A stretch of DNA of 8,207 bases from an uncultured Pseudomonadota bacterium (GTDB lineage: Bacteria > Pseudomonadota > Alphaproteobacteria > RUG11792). Below, in pieces: positions 1 through 5,825 of this stretch. Position 1 is the stretch's first letter. Each line of letters starts with the position of its first letter. A program made the translations under genes and the position numbers. The DNA is taken from NCBI GenBank assembly GCA_902773285.1, contig CACYDS010000099.1, positions 1 to 8,207 of the forward strand, written 5' to 3'. The notes under the pieces were generated by a model. It was not told the origin of the DNA. It made no database searches and was given only the letters and a program-made list of their open reading frames with translations.

Positions 1-124
1 CTGCACATCAGAGAACTTTTTTGTTAATTTGTTTGGCAATCCCATGTGAGAATGTTCATTGCATATCTACTACAGAATTTTGTAAAATTTTATTGGTGTA
101 TTTTTTGGATTTGGAGAACGCATT
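1..124. other. Left-edge region, coding status unresolved
   Basis: Upstream of the MFS gene two readings compete. On the plus strand, the frame starting at base 3 stays open for about 41 codons and ends in a TGA at 126-128. That TGA overlaps the MFS start as ATGA, which is the usual form of translational coupling. On the minus strand, an ATG at 45-43 opens a frame to the edge that begins MGLPNKLTKKFSDVQ, a plausible protein start, but it has no clear ribosome binding site. Only one is likely to be real. Neither piece is long enough to name. Confidence 0.5.
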
Positions 125-128
125 ATGA
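3..128 (+). CDS. Possible 3' end of an upstream gene (partial, weak)
   Basis: An open frame enters from the left edge and runs without a stop to TGA at 126-128, ending in residues FLDLENAL. Its stop overlaps the ATG of the MFS transporter in the arrangement ATGA, so an operon with coupled translation is possible. The next junction in the same run (MFS to rsmE) is also gapless. Against it, the translation has four Cys in about 41 residues, resembles no family I know, and the competing minus-strand frame looks at least as protein-like. No function is suggested. Confidence 0.27.
   Translation, partial: AHQRTFLLICLAIPCENVHCISTTEFCKILLVYFLDLENAL
59..88 (+). promoter_or_regulatory. Possible sigma-70-like promoter for the MFS-rsmE pair
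   Basis: TTGCAT at 59-64 and TAAAAT at 83-88 are separated by 18 bases. The -10 box differs from TATAAT at one position and the -35 box from TTGACA at two. It would leave a leader of about 30 bases before the ATG at 125. AT-rich DNA yields such matches by chance, and if the upstream open frame is real this would be an internal promoter. Confidence 0.27.
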
Positions 129-1366
129 ATGTAAAAAACTCAAAAGGAGCGTTTTTATCGGTTGTATTATGCTGGATGTTTTATTTATTTGCGTATGTCA
201 TCAGAGTTGAACCTAGTGTTGTCGCAAAAAGTTTAATGAATGAGTTTGGCATTACTTCATCTGTTATTGGTTTTTTGGGATCAATCGCTTATTTACCATA
301 CGTTGCTATGCAAATTCCTTGCGGGATTATTACGGATAAGTTGGGAACAAAAACCGTGGTATTAGGTAGTTGTGCGATTTGTTCGATCGGAGCGTTTATT
401 TTTGGTTCAGCTAGTTCTATTTTGCAATTGGAGATTTCTAGATTTTTGATCGGTCTTTCAACTGCTGCCGCATTTTTATGTTGCGGAAAAATCGCCACGG
501 AATTTTTTGATAAGCGCAAATATGCAATGTTTATGGGAATAGCTATGTGTATGGGATGTGTTGGCGGTATTTCCGGAAGTGCTCCAACGGCTTATTTGGT
601 CGCAAAATTTGGATGGAGAGTAGCGACTTATACAATTGCTGCATTCGGATCCATTTTAACTTTGATGATTTTTTTCTTTATGAAAAGATGTCCAAAAGTT
701 CAGACTACCGAAAAAACTCATATTTTGGCTGGGTTAAAGATAATATCTAAGCAACCAAGAGCTTGGATACTTGGTTTTTACGGAGCTATGACATATTTGC
801 CATTAAGTGCACTAGCAGAGCTATGGGTAGTCCCGTTTATGGAACACAGGTATGGGATCGATACTACGAAGGCCGCCATTTCTTCGATTATAATATTTAT
901 CGGTTTTGCGATAGGTTCTGTTGTAGCTGCATGGGTGGCAGAAAAAATAAAGAGCTATAAGAAAACGATAATTATATTTACACTTGGAATAGCTCTAGCG
1001 TTTGGTATAGCTATCTACAGTGATGGTATCAGTTACGAAGTATGCTTGCTTATGTTATTTATAGGTGGGGTTTGCGCTGGCGCTAACAATCTGGTTTTCC
1101 CGATAGCATATGATCTAGTTCCACCAGCGTATGGCGGTACTTCCACTGGATTTACAAATGCCTTGGTGATGTCAAGTGGGATATTATTTCAGCCGCTTTT
1201 AGGAAAGATATTGGATTTCACAAGAAACGGTTTAGTTGATGAATCCGGTGCACCTATCTACAACTTGACTATGTATCGAAGTGCATTCCTAGCTGTTCTA
1301 GTAGCACTGTTCCTCGCTATGATTGCTTCCTTCTTTATCAATGATTTGAAGCGTAAGGAAGCTTAG
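125..1366 (+). CDS. Major facilitator superfamily (MFS) transporter
   Basis: A 413-residue inner-membrane transporter of the MFS. The sequence has about twelve hydrophobic helices in two halves (roughly residues 8-190 and 212-405), joined by a charged cytoplasmic loop near 187-212. The MFS motif A appears between helices 2 and 3 as GIITDKLGTK (67-76). An Arg (R106) sits in helix 4, and a Gly-rich helix 5 ends in FGWR (162-165). The length is normal for a 12-helix MFS protein. The substrate cannot be read from the sequence. The style (YVIRVEPSVV, YLPYVAMQIPCG) recalls sugar-phosphate or organic-anion permease-like members found in intracellular gammaproteobacteria and alphaproteobacteria, so metabolite uptake from a host is a reasonable inference only. 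The ATG at 125 is supported by GGAGA at 113-117 with a 7-base gap. Its stop directly abuts the rsmE start, so the two genes are probably co-transcribed. Confidence 0.93.
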   Translation: MNVKNSKGAFLSVVLCWMFYLFAYVIRVEPSVVAKSLMNEFGITSSVIGFLGSIAYLPYVAMQIPCGIITDKLGTKTVVLGSCAICSIGAFIFGSASSILQLEISRFLIGLSTAAAFLCCGKIATEFFDKRKYAMFMGIAMCMGCVGGISGSAPTAYLVAKFGWRVATYTIAAFGSILTLMIFFFMKRCPKVQTTEKTHILAGLKIISKQPRAWILGFYGAMTYLPLSALAELWVVPFMEHRYGIDTTKAAISSIIIFIGFAIGSVVAAWVAEKIKSYKKTIIIFTLGIALAFGIAIYSDGISYEVCLLMLFIGGVCAGANNLVFPIAYDLVPPAYGGTSTGFTNALVMSSGILFQPLLGKILDFTRNGLVDESGAPIYNLTMYRSAFLAVLVALFLAMIASFFINDLKRKEA

Positions 1367-2071
1367 GTGCCTAGACACATACCGAGAATATACTGTTCTG
1401 ACTGTAACAGCGAATGCTTTGTAGTGCCGGAGTATCAGCTGAATCATATGTTAAATGTTCTGCGGATGCGAGAAGGCTCCCAAATTTTGGGATTCAATGA
1501 AACGTATGGCGAGTGGCTATGCGAAATAACACGGATAAGAAAATCGTCAATCGAAATAAGGATGATATACCAAACTCGAAAATTTGTGCGCGCGCCCAAA
1601 TCAGCTTTGGGTATATGTCAAATTAAACCTGACAATATGAAATGTGCGATAGAGAAATGTACTGAACTCGGAGTAACGGACTTTTATCTTTTAAAGAGCG
1701 AATATACCAATTATACCAATGATGTTAATAAATTAAGACGGATTGCTATTTTGGCATCGGAACAATCGGAACGCCTGGATATTCCGAACATAAGAGCAGA
1801 AAGGCACCTGAATGAATTTATAAATAATCTGCCTGCGGACTATACATGGTTTTCTGCAATAGAACGAACTGAAGATGCGCGATATCCATTAGATTTTGAT
1901 GTAGTAGGACACTCACCTGGTTTTATAGTTGGGGCAGAAGGAGGTTTTTCGGATACAGAAAAATTGCTACTAAATCAAAATACGACAGCAATTCGACTTT
2001 CAAGGAATATACTTCGGTCAGAAACTGCAGCTATAGCGTGCATAGCGTTTGCAGGAATGATGACGAAGTAG
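1367..2071 (+). CDS. rsmE: 16S rRNA (uracil-1498 N3)-methyltransferase RsmE
   Basis: RsmE uses S-adenosylmethionine to methylate N3 of U1498 in 16S rRNA of the 30S subunit. It is a SPOUT-class, trefoil-knot methyltransferase. The 234-residue length is typical. An N-terminal PUA-like domain contains HMLNVLRMREG (27-37). The knot domain shows CAIEKCTELGV (93-103), ASEQSERLDIP (130-140), the SAM-loop block VGAEGGFSDTE (188-198) and the C-terminal block NILRSETA (214-221). The family usually reads GPEGG and RILRTETA, so Pro to Ala and Thr to Ser are mild departures. The start is GTG at 1367, immediately after the MFS stop (TAG-GTG). AAGGAA at 1355-1360, inside the MFS 3' end, is placed 6 bases upstream, which settles the start and implies translational coupling. 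The gene is convergent with ispE. Confidence 0.96.
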   Translation: MPRHIPRIYCSDCNSECFVVPEYQLNHMLNVLRMREGSQILGFNETYGEWLCEITRIRKSSIEIRMIYQTRKFVRAPKSALGICQIKPDNMKCAIEKCTELGVTDFYLLKSEYTNYTNDVNKLRRIAILASEQSERLDIPNIRAERHLNEFINNLPADYTWFSAIERTEDARYPLDFDVVGHSPGFIVGAEGGFSDTEKLLLNQNTTAIRLSRNILRSETAAIACIAFAGMMTK

Positions 2072-2120
2072 ATTGTGGAGCGGTGTAGTAAAGTTGTAAT
2101 AGCTCCATATATCACCACAC
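2072..2120. other. Convergent rsmE/ispE gap with a weak hairpin
   Basis: This 49-base gap lies between two converging genes. GGAGC at 2077-2081 can pair with GCTCC at 2102-2106 across a 20-base loop. GGTGT at 2082-2086 could pair with ACACC at 2117-2121 in an alternative fold. Neither is followed by a T-run on either strand, so an intrinsic terminator is not convincing. Confidence 0.3.
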
Positions 2121-2951
2121 CTAAAATAGGCTTGTTGATTTGAATGTATATGGTAATGCATAAAAGCCTGAAGGCACTTCATTTACTATCGCAAAGCAAG
2201 TTGATCCAGAACCTGAAATTCCACTAACAATTGGAGACATCTTTAGTAAGTCACGCAAAACTGCGCCTAACTGCGGAGCAAGTTCTAAAGCTGAATTTTG
2301 TAAAGAATTATGGAAATTTCGCAATTGAAAATTTTCTATGATATGTTCAACACTTTCAATATTTTTGAGAAATGGGCCTTTAAGATTTTTAAAAACTTCT
2401 CGCGTAGAAAGTCTTGTCCCATCATTGATAATGATGATACGTTGGCTACCTACTGGTAAATTAATTTTTCGAATTTCTCCATCAATTCCAGTTCCATTTA
2501 AATAAACAAAACGACACTTTGTAAAGTATTTAAAGAGGAATACTCTTGTATCAGCTCCTAGGGAGCGAAACATATCGATGTATGATAATTTTTTTTGTTG
2601 AGAAAATTTCCAAAGATCAAAAACAGAGTTGATGAAGCAAGCGGCATCGCTGGACCCTCCGCCAAGCCCAGCACAAATAGGAATATTTTTTAAGACATCT
2701 AAATGTGGGATTTTTCTATCAAAATGCTTTAATAAAATTTGCCAAGCCTTAGTTATCAAGTTATCTTCAATTCCTGGAATTATTGCGGACTTTTCATCAA
2801 ATTCTTTGTCGGGATAAAAAATTAATTTGTCATATATATCTCTTAAAAATGCGAAAACACTTTGCATTTTATGGTAACCATTATCTGATTTTCCTGTGAT
2901 ATTCAGGAATAAATTGACCTTTGCAAAAGCGCGCGATACAATCGGATACAT
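2121..2951 (-). CDS. ispE: 4-diphosphocytidyl-2-C-methyl-D-erythritol kinase IspE
   Basis: IspE phosphorylates the 2-hydroxyl of CDP-methylerythritol with ATP, the fourth step of the non-mevalonate (MEP) route to isopentenyl diphosphate. It is a cytosolic GHMP-superfamily kinase. Visible blocks are RAFAKVNLFLNITG (7-20, with the conserved Lys), NGYH (24-27), the ATP-binding loop GLGGGSSDAA (95-104), LGADTRVF (131-138, where Asp134 matches the catalytic Asp) and the C-terminal SGSGSTCFAI. The family usually reads LGADVPVF, so Pro to Arg here is a departure. From the ATG at 2951 the protein is 276 residues, close to the E. coli enzyme. An in-frame TTG at 2969 would add six residues. I prefer the ATG because the conserved region begins a few residues after it and neither start has a strong ribosome binding site. 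The ATG shares the CATG palindrome with the start of the divergent udg gene. Confidence 0.96.
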   Translation of the reverse strand: MYPIVSRAFAKVNLFLNITGKSDNGYHKMQSVFAFLRDIYDKLIFYPDKEFDEKSAIIPGIEDNLITKAWQILLKHFDRKIPHLDVLKNIPICAGLGGGSSDAACFINSVFDLWKFSQQKKLSYIDMFRSLGADTRVFLFKYFTKCRFVYLNGTGIDGEIRKINLPVGSQRIIIINDGTRLSTREVFKNLKGPFLKNIESVEHIIENFQLRNFHNSLQNSALELAPQLGAVLRDLLKMSPIVSGISGSGSTCFAIVNEVPSGFYALPYTFKSTSLF

Positions 2952-2952
2952 G
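2949..2952. promoter_or_regulatory. Shared CATG start palindrome of ispE and udg
   Basis: The four bases CATG contain the ATG of udg on the plus strand (2950-2952) and the ATG of ispE on the minus strand (2951-2949). If both starts are right, the divergent genes overlap by two bases. Each promoter and ribosome binding site must then lie inside the other gene's coding sequence. Neither has a good Shine-Dalgarno sequence: udg has only GGA at 2944-2946. Confidence 0.55.
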
Positions 2953-3660
2953 AGCGAGAATTCATCCAAGATAAGCTTAACTCAAATAGAACGGCTGCTA
3001 TCAATATGGTATCGGACGTTCGGAATCGAGCATGTTTTTCATACGGTTGATTGTATGGAAAAGTTCGACAATAATCAAGAATTAGGTGTGAACAAGGATT
3101 GTGAAAAGGTGAACTTTTCATCACTAGATGAACTTAGACAAGCGGTATTAAATTTGGACTTTCATTTAAAAAAAACTGCGAGACATACAGTATTTTCCGA
3201 TGGAGATCCTAATTCTGATGTAATGATTATAGGAGAAGCTCCTGGACAAGACGAAGATGAGCAAGGTAAGCCTTTTGTCGGTCAAAGCGGTAAATTGCTG
3301 AATGCCATACTATCATCAGTCGGCTTAAGGCGCAACGAAGTTTACATTTCCAACATAGTTTTTTGGCGACCTCCTGGAAATCGTACACCGTCTGCAGAAG
3401 AAATTGCATTTTGTATGCCATATGTGGAACAACACATTAAATTGGCACATCCCAAGGTCATTTTGCTTCTGGGGGGAGTCGCGGTGAAATCTATATTAAA
3501 TACGTCCGAATCAATTTCGAGACTTCGTGGTTACTGCAATACTTACCTAAACATCCCGGTAATTGCTACTTTTCATCCGGCATATTTGTTACGTTCCCCA
3601 TGTCAAAAAGCTCTCGCTTTCCGAGATTTTATTTTGTTGAAGAAAACTCTTTCAGCTTAG
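2950..3660 (+). CDS. udg: Uracil-DNA glycosylase, family 4/5-like
   Basis: This enzyme removes uracil from DNA after cytosine deamination or dUMP misincorporation, starting base excision repair. From the ATG at 2950 it has 236 residues. The catalytic block IGEAPGQDEDEQGKPFVG (94-111), the FWRPPGNRTP block (138-147) and the C-terminal motif HPAYLL (209-214) are diagnostic of the family. ILLLGGVAVKSIL (171-183) fits the central strand and helix. Family-4 enzymes usually bind a 4Fe-4S cluster through an N-terminal C-x2-C pair, a Cys before RPP and another Cys about 16 residues later. Here only the last is clear (C155): Trp139 precedes RPP and the N-terminal site reads FHLKK (71-75). The Trp is, from memory, common in alphaproteobacterial members. 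A GTG at 2896 could extend the frame, but that part is antisense to ispE and looks unlike the family. Confidence 0.94.
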   Translation: MSENSSKISLTQIERLLSIWYRTFGIEHVFHTVDCMEKFDNNQELGVNKDCEKVNFSSLDELRQAVLNLDFHLKKTARHTVFSDGDPNSDVMIIGEAPGQDEDEQGKPFVGQSGKLLNAILSSVGLRRNEVYISNIVFWRPPGNRTPSAEEIAFCMPYVEQHIKLAHPKVILLLGGVAVKSILNTSESISRLRGYCNTYLNIPVIATFHPAYLLRSPCQKALAFRDFILLKKTLSA

Positions 3661-3661
3661 T

Positions 3662-3778
3662 TTACACCTTGCTATTGTGACTTTCTTCGAACATAAGGAA
3701 ATAAAACCAGCCACGAAATAGATTTTTTCTGTTAGTTCTTCGAGAAGTATGCCGCTGTATTGTGTTATGTATTTGCAT
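3662..3778 (-). CDS. Possible 38-residue small protein (weak)
   Basis: A minus-strand ATG at 3778 opens a 38-codon frame ending at TAA (3664-3662). A full AAGGAG lies at 3794-3789, 10 bases upstream of the ATG, which is the strongest Shine-Dalgarno word in the window. The peptide begins MQIHNTIQRHTSRRTNRK, is strongly basic, then has a short aromatic patch (GWFYFLMF) and a polar end. I know no family like it. It lies downstream of udg on the opposite strand and diverges from feoB. The ribosome-binding word lies inside an inverted repeat (3786-3831), so its exposure could depend on RNA folding. It may be chance in AT-rich DNA. Confidence 0.3.
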   Translation of the reverse strand: MQIHNTIQRHTSRRTNRKNLFRGWFYFLMFEESHNSKV

Positions 3779-3785
3779 AATCTAA

Positions 3786-3831
3786 AGTCTCCTTTCTTAA
3801 ATTAAAAACATACAATTTAATTCTTGAGACT
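3786..3831. repeat. Two-part inverted repeat
   Basis: The outer arms are AGTCTC (3786-3791) and GAGACT (3826-3831). The inner arms are TTAAATT (3797-3803) and AATTTAA (3814-3820). The spacers between outer and inner arms are five bases on each side, and the central loop is ten bases. On the plus strand it is followed by TGTTTTTCTT, so it could act as an imperfect terminator for udg. On the minus strand it covers the AAGGAG of the possible small frame. The symmetric layout could also be a protein-binding site. Confidence 0.45.
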
Positions 3832-3883
3832 GTTTTTCTTATTTGCTAGCCATAGGTTACCTCACTTTCTCTTAGGCATTTTT

Positions 3884-3913
3884 TTGTTTCATATGTTATG
3901 AACTGATACAGAT
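3884..3913 (+). promoter_or_regulatory. Shared 30-base element, copy 1 (feoB)
   Basis: The element reads TTGTTT at 3884-3889, a 17-base spacer beginning CATATGTTATGAAC, and TACAGA at 3907-3912 preceded by TGA. This is a promoter-like layout with an extended -10. The spacer carries the dyad CATA-N3-TATG at 3890-3900, extending here to TTCATA-N3-TATGAA. It matches the copy before the exported-protein gene at 26 of 30 positions, all four differences being transitions, and the copy before fic at 21 of 30. It ends 75 bases before the feoB ATG. Confidence 0.6.
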
Positions 3914-3926
3914 AGTTAATCTCTTA

Positions 3927-3955
3927 TTGATTTTTCAAGGGATTTGACATAAAAT
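3927..3955 (+). promoter_or_regulatory. Proximal promoter candidate for feoB
   Basis: TTGATT at 3927-3932 and TAAAAT at 3950-3955 are exactly 17 bases apart. The -10 differs from consensus at one position. It would start transcription near 3962, giving a leader of about 27 bases. If this is the true promoter, the shared element upstream would sit in an activator-like position rather than being the core promoter. The -10 lies within ATAAAATTCCAA (3949-3960), which recurs in the fic leader. Confidence 0.42.
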
Positions 3956-3960
3956 TCCAA
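3949..3960 (+). repeat. 12-base word shared with the fic leader
   Basis: ATAAAATTCCAA occurs here and, on the minus strand, at 6555-6544 in the fic leader. Both follow a TTGA (TTGACA before this copy, TTGA directly before the other) and both lie 35-41 bases after the end of the shared 30-base element. Confidence 0.5.
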
Positions 3961-3988
3961 ACGAGGTGAGGTTTTTGGTATTTGTTAT

Positions 3989-5677
3989 ATGCGGTGTTGC
4001 AAAGATTGCCTTTACAGACGTAGGTATAAGGTAGCACTTGTCGGCAACCCAAATGTTGGTAAATCCTCAACCTTTAATATGCTAAGCGGGAAATATGCTG
4101 AAGTTAGTAATTATCCAGGCACTAGCGTATCAGTAGCTTGGAGTAAAATGGATTTTGGGATTCTGGTTGATACTCCTGGAATATATGATTTAAATGAACA
4201 GACCAATGTTGCGGAAATAACAAGAAAACACCTCAAAAATTCAGACATAATCATAAATGTAGTAAATGCCTTGACTCTCGAGCGAGACTTAAAATTAACG
4301 ATGCAGTTGCTAGAAAAGAATTACAATGTCGTTTTAGTTATTAACCAAATTGATCAGGCAGAGAAACGTGGGAGGCAAATAAACTATGCCGAACTGGAAG
4401 AGCTGGGGATCAAAATCATAAAAGCCGCTGCAACAAAGGGAATAGGCAGAGACGAGATAATTCGGGAAATTACATCAGATGGACTGGACATTTGTGGGAT
4501 AAACACGCATAAGGCGAACATTTGCCTAAACAATGTTTCATTGCTGCAATCTTCAGTTTCGTCAAGCAAATTAGATAAATTTTTCTTGCATCCGATTTTG
4601 GGGTGGAGTGCTGTCGCATTCATTTTATATGCTTTATTTATTTTTCTTGGAATTTTTGTTTCTGGAATTGTTGTTGATTGCCTAGTCGATCTTATGCAAC
4701 AACACTACATCCCGGTTGTGACATCAACCATACAAAATCTTCTCGGCAATAATGTCATATCCGATATTCTTGTTGGCGAATTTGGAATTTTTACGATGGT
4801 TGTGCAATCCATTATAGGGATACTTCTGCCTCTGATTGCGGGATTTTACATAATAATGGCGTTTTTGGAAGATTCGGGGTATATCCCACGTATGGCAATT
4901 CTTACGAAAAAATTTTTCAATTTTTTAGGACTAAATGGCGATGCGGTAATACCAATTCTTTTGGGATTTGGCTGTAGTGTTATGGGGACAATTTCGACGC
5001 GAATATTGGCAACAAAGAAGGAACGAATAATCGCTACGTCTTTGATTGCGATAGCAATACCATGCGCAGCCCAACAAGGCATAGTTTTTTCTATGTTGGC
5101 TAAAATCAATAGTTTTGGATATTGGGTAGCGTATATCGGAATTATGCTTTTTTTGATGACAGTAAGTGGCATTGCTATGAATCGATTTTTGCCAGGAGCT
5201 ATAACAAAATTTGCTATGGAATTGCCAATATTAAGGATTCCGTCCGTAAAAAACTGCTATAAAAAAACATTGTATAGGGTCAGAGATTTTTTGCTAGAGA
5301 CATTCCCGGTATTTTCTATCAGCTCTATTTTTATTACGGTGCTATATAGGTATGGCGTGTTGAACTGGCTAGAACAGAAACTTTCCTGGATGGTTGCAAA
5401 TTGGCTGCAGTTACCTAGCGCTTTTTCAAATGTGTTTGTTATGGGGATAATACGCCGAGATATGGCATCGTTGGAGGTTTTGAATATTTCTCATAATTTT
5501 TCTACTAGCAATGTGCAAATTTTTACATCAGTCATCGTCATAAGCTTATTTGTCCCATGTATTAATGCAATTATCGTTATATCTAAAGAATTAGGATGGC
5601 GCCTAGCTACGTTTTTATGGGGTTTTACGTTTGTCTTATCCGTATTTATCGGAGGAATAGTCGCAAGAGCATTTTAG
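3989..5677 (+). CDS. feoB: Compact FeoB-family Fe(II) transporter
   Basis: FeoB moves ferrous iron across the inner membrane and carries a cytosolic GTPase domain. The G motifs are visible: GNPNVGKS (19-26), the switch-I Thr in YPGTS (T45), DTPG (61-64), NQID (119-122) and a G5-like AAATKG (146-151). The membrane part starts with SSKLDKFFLHPILG (192-205) and includes EDSGYIPRMAIL (294-305), GFGCSVMGT (326-334), ELPILRIPS (411-419), IIRRDMASLE (487-496) and FVPC (521-524), matching FeoB landmarks. Canonical GCNVPA is changed to GCSVMG. At 562 residues it is short, because only about 40 residues separate G5 from the first helix, where E. coli-type FeoB has a GDI helical domain. The N-terminus has Cys at 3, 4 and 7. 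No feoA or feoC is adjacent. The ATG at 3989 has no well-spaced Shine-Dalgarno sequence. The VSNYPGT style resembles a FeoB subgroup I associate with deltaproteobacteria and archaea. Confidence 0.92.
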   Translation: MRCCKDCLYRRRYKVALVGNPNVGKSSTFNMLSGKYAEVSNYPGTSVSVAWSKMDFGILVDTPGIYDLNEQTNVAEITRKHLKNSDIIINVVNALTLERDLKLTMQLLEKNYNVVLVINQIDQAEKRGRQINYAELEELGIKIIKAAATKGIGRDEIIREITSDGLDICGINTHKANICLNNVSLLQSSVSSSKLDKFFLHPILGWSAVAFILYALFIFLGIFVSGIVVDCLVDLMQQHYIPVVTSTIQNLLGNNVISDILVGEFGIFTMVVQSIIGILLPLIAGFYIIMAFLEDSGYIPRMAILTKKFFNFLGLNGDAVIPILLGFGCSVMGTISTRILATKKERIIATSLIAIAIPCAAQQGIVFSMLAKINSFGYWVAYIGIMLFLMTVSGIAMNRFLPGAITKFAMELPILRIPSVKNCYKKTLYRVRDFLLETFPVFSISSIFITVLYRYGVLNWLEQKLSWMVANWLQLPSAFSNVFVMGIIRRDMASLEVLNISHNFSTSNVQIFTSVIVISLFVPCINAIIVISKELGWRLATFLWGFTFVLSVFIGGIVARAF

Positions 5678-5699
5678 AGCCGGACTAAAATTTTAGAGC
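5671..5699 (+). terminator. Weak hairpin and direct repeat at the feoB 3' end
   Basis: TTTTAG at 5672-5677, which includes the feoB stop, can pair with CTAAAA at 5685-5690 over a 7-base loop, followed by TTTTAG. This gives a short AT-only terminator-like hairpin. CTAAAATTTTAG at 5685-5696 is a perfect palindrome, and ATTTTAGAGC is directly repeated at 5671-5680 and 5690-5699. Strength as a terminator is doubtful because the stem has one G:C pair. Confidence 0.3.
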
Positions 5700-5787
5700 T
5701 AGAACAAAGATTCACCCCCCATCTCGTCAGAAAATTTTACTCTACTATCTGTTTAAGTTTTTGCCTATATACCATTGCCTTCCCCTC

Positions 5788-5811
5788 TATAATCACTTTA
5801 TGCAATAAAGT
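5788..5811. repeat. AT hairpin in the feoB/fic convergent gap
   Basis: ACTTTAT at 5795-5801 and ATAAAGT at 5805-5811 form a perfect 7-bp inverted repeat with loop GCA. A perfect TATAAT lies just before it on the plus strand (5788-5793), but no -35 box at a usual distance is seen and no plus-strand gene follows. On the minus strand the repeat lies 15 bases past the fic stop without a T-run, so it could be a weak end signal for fic. Confidence 0.35.
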
Positions 5812-5825
5812 TATATAAAACACCA

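Larger units (their letters stand above)
3661..3988. other. 328-base gap between udg and feoB
   Basis: No FeoA-like or other convincing gene fits here. The gap holds a 38-codon minus-strand frame with a good ribosome binding site (3662-3778), a two-part inverted repeat (3786-3831), one copy of the 30-base element shared with fic and the exported-protein gene (3884-3913), and a second promoter-like pair (3927-3955) ahead of feoB. Two GAGG words at 3963-3966 and 3968-3971 precede the feoB ATG but are 17 bases or more away. Confidence 0.6.

Noticed and set aside
50..67. Weak minus-strand resemblance (ATATG-N2-ATGAAC) to the shared 30-base element near the left edge
   Set aside because: Only about 13 of 21 positions match, the TTGT box and the CATA-N3-TATG dyad are missing, and the distance to the nearest start is wrong.
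2896..2949. GTG at 2896 as the udg start, adding 18 residues
   Set aside because: The added residues are antisense to the conserved N-terminus of ispE, do not resemble the family, and there is no ribosome binding site.
4846..5172. Long minus-strand open frame inside feoB
   Set aside because: It is the antisense shadow of conserved FeoB membrane helices, with no ribosome binding site and no family resemblance.
5761..5793. Perfect TATAAT at 5788-5793 as a promoter of a plus-strand RNA
   Set aside because: TTGCCT boxes lie 21 or 6 bases away, outside the usual range, and the plus strand beyond is antisense to fic with no terminator.
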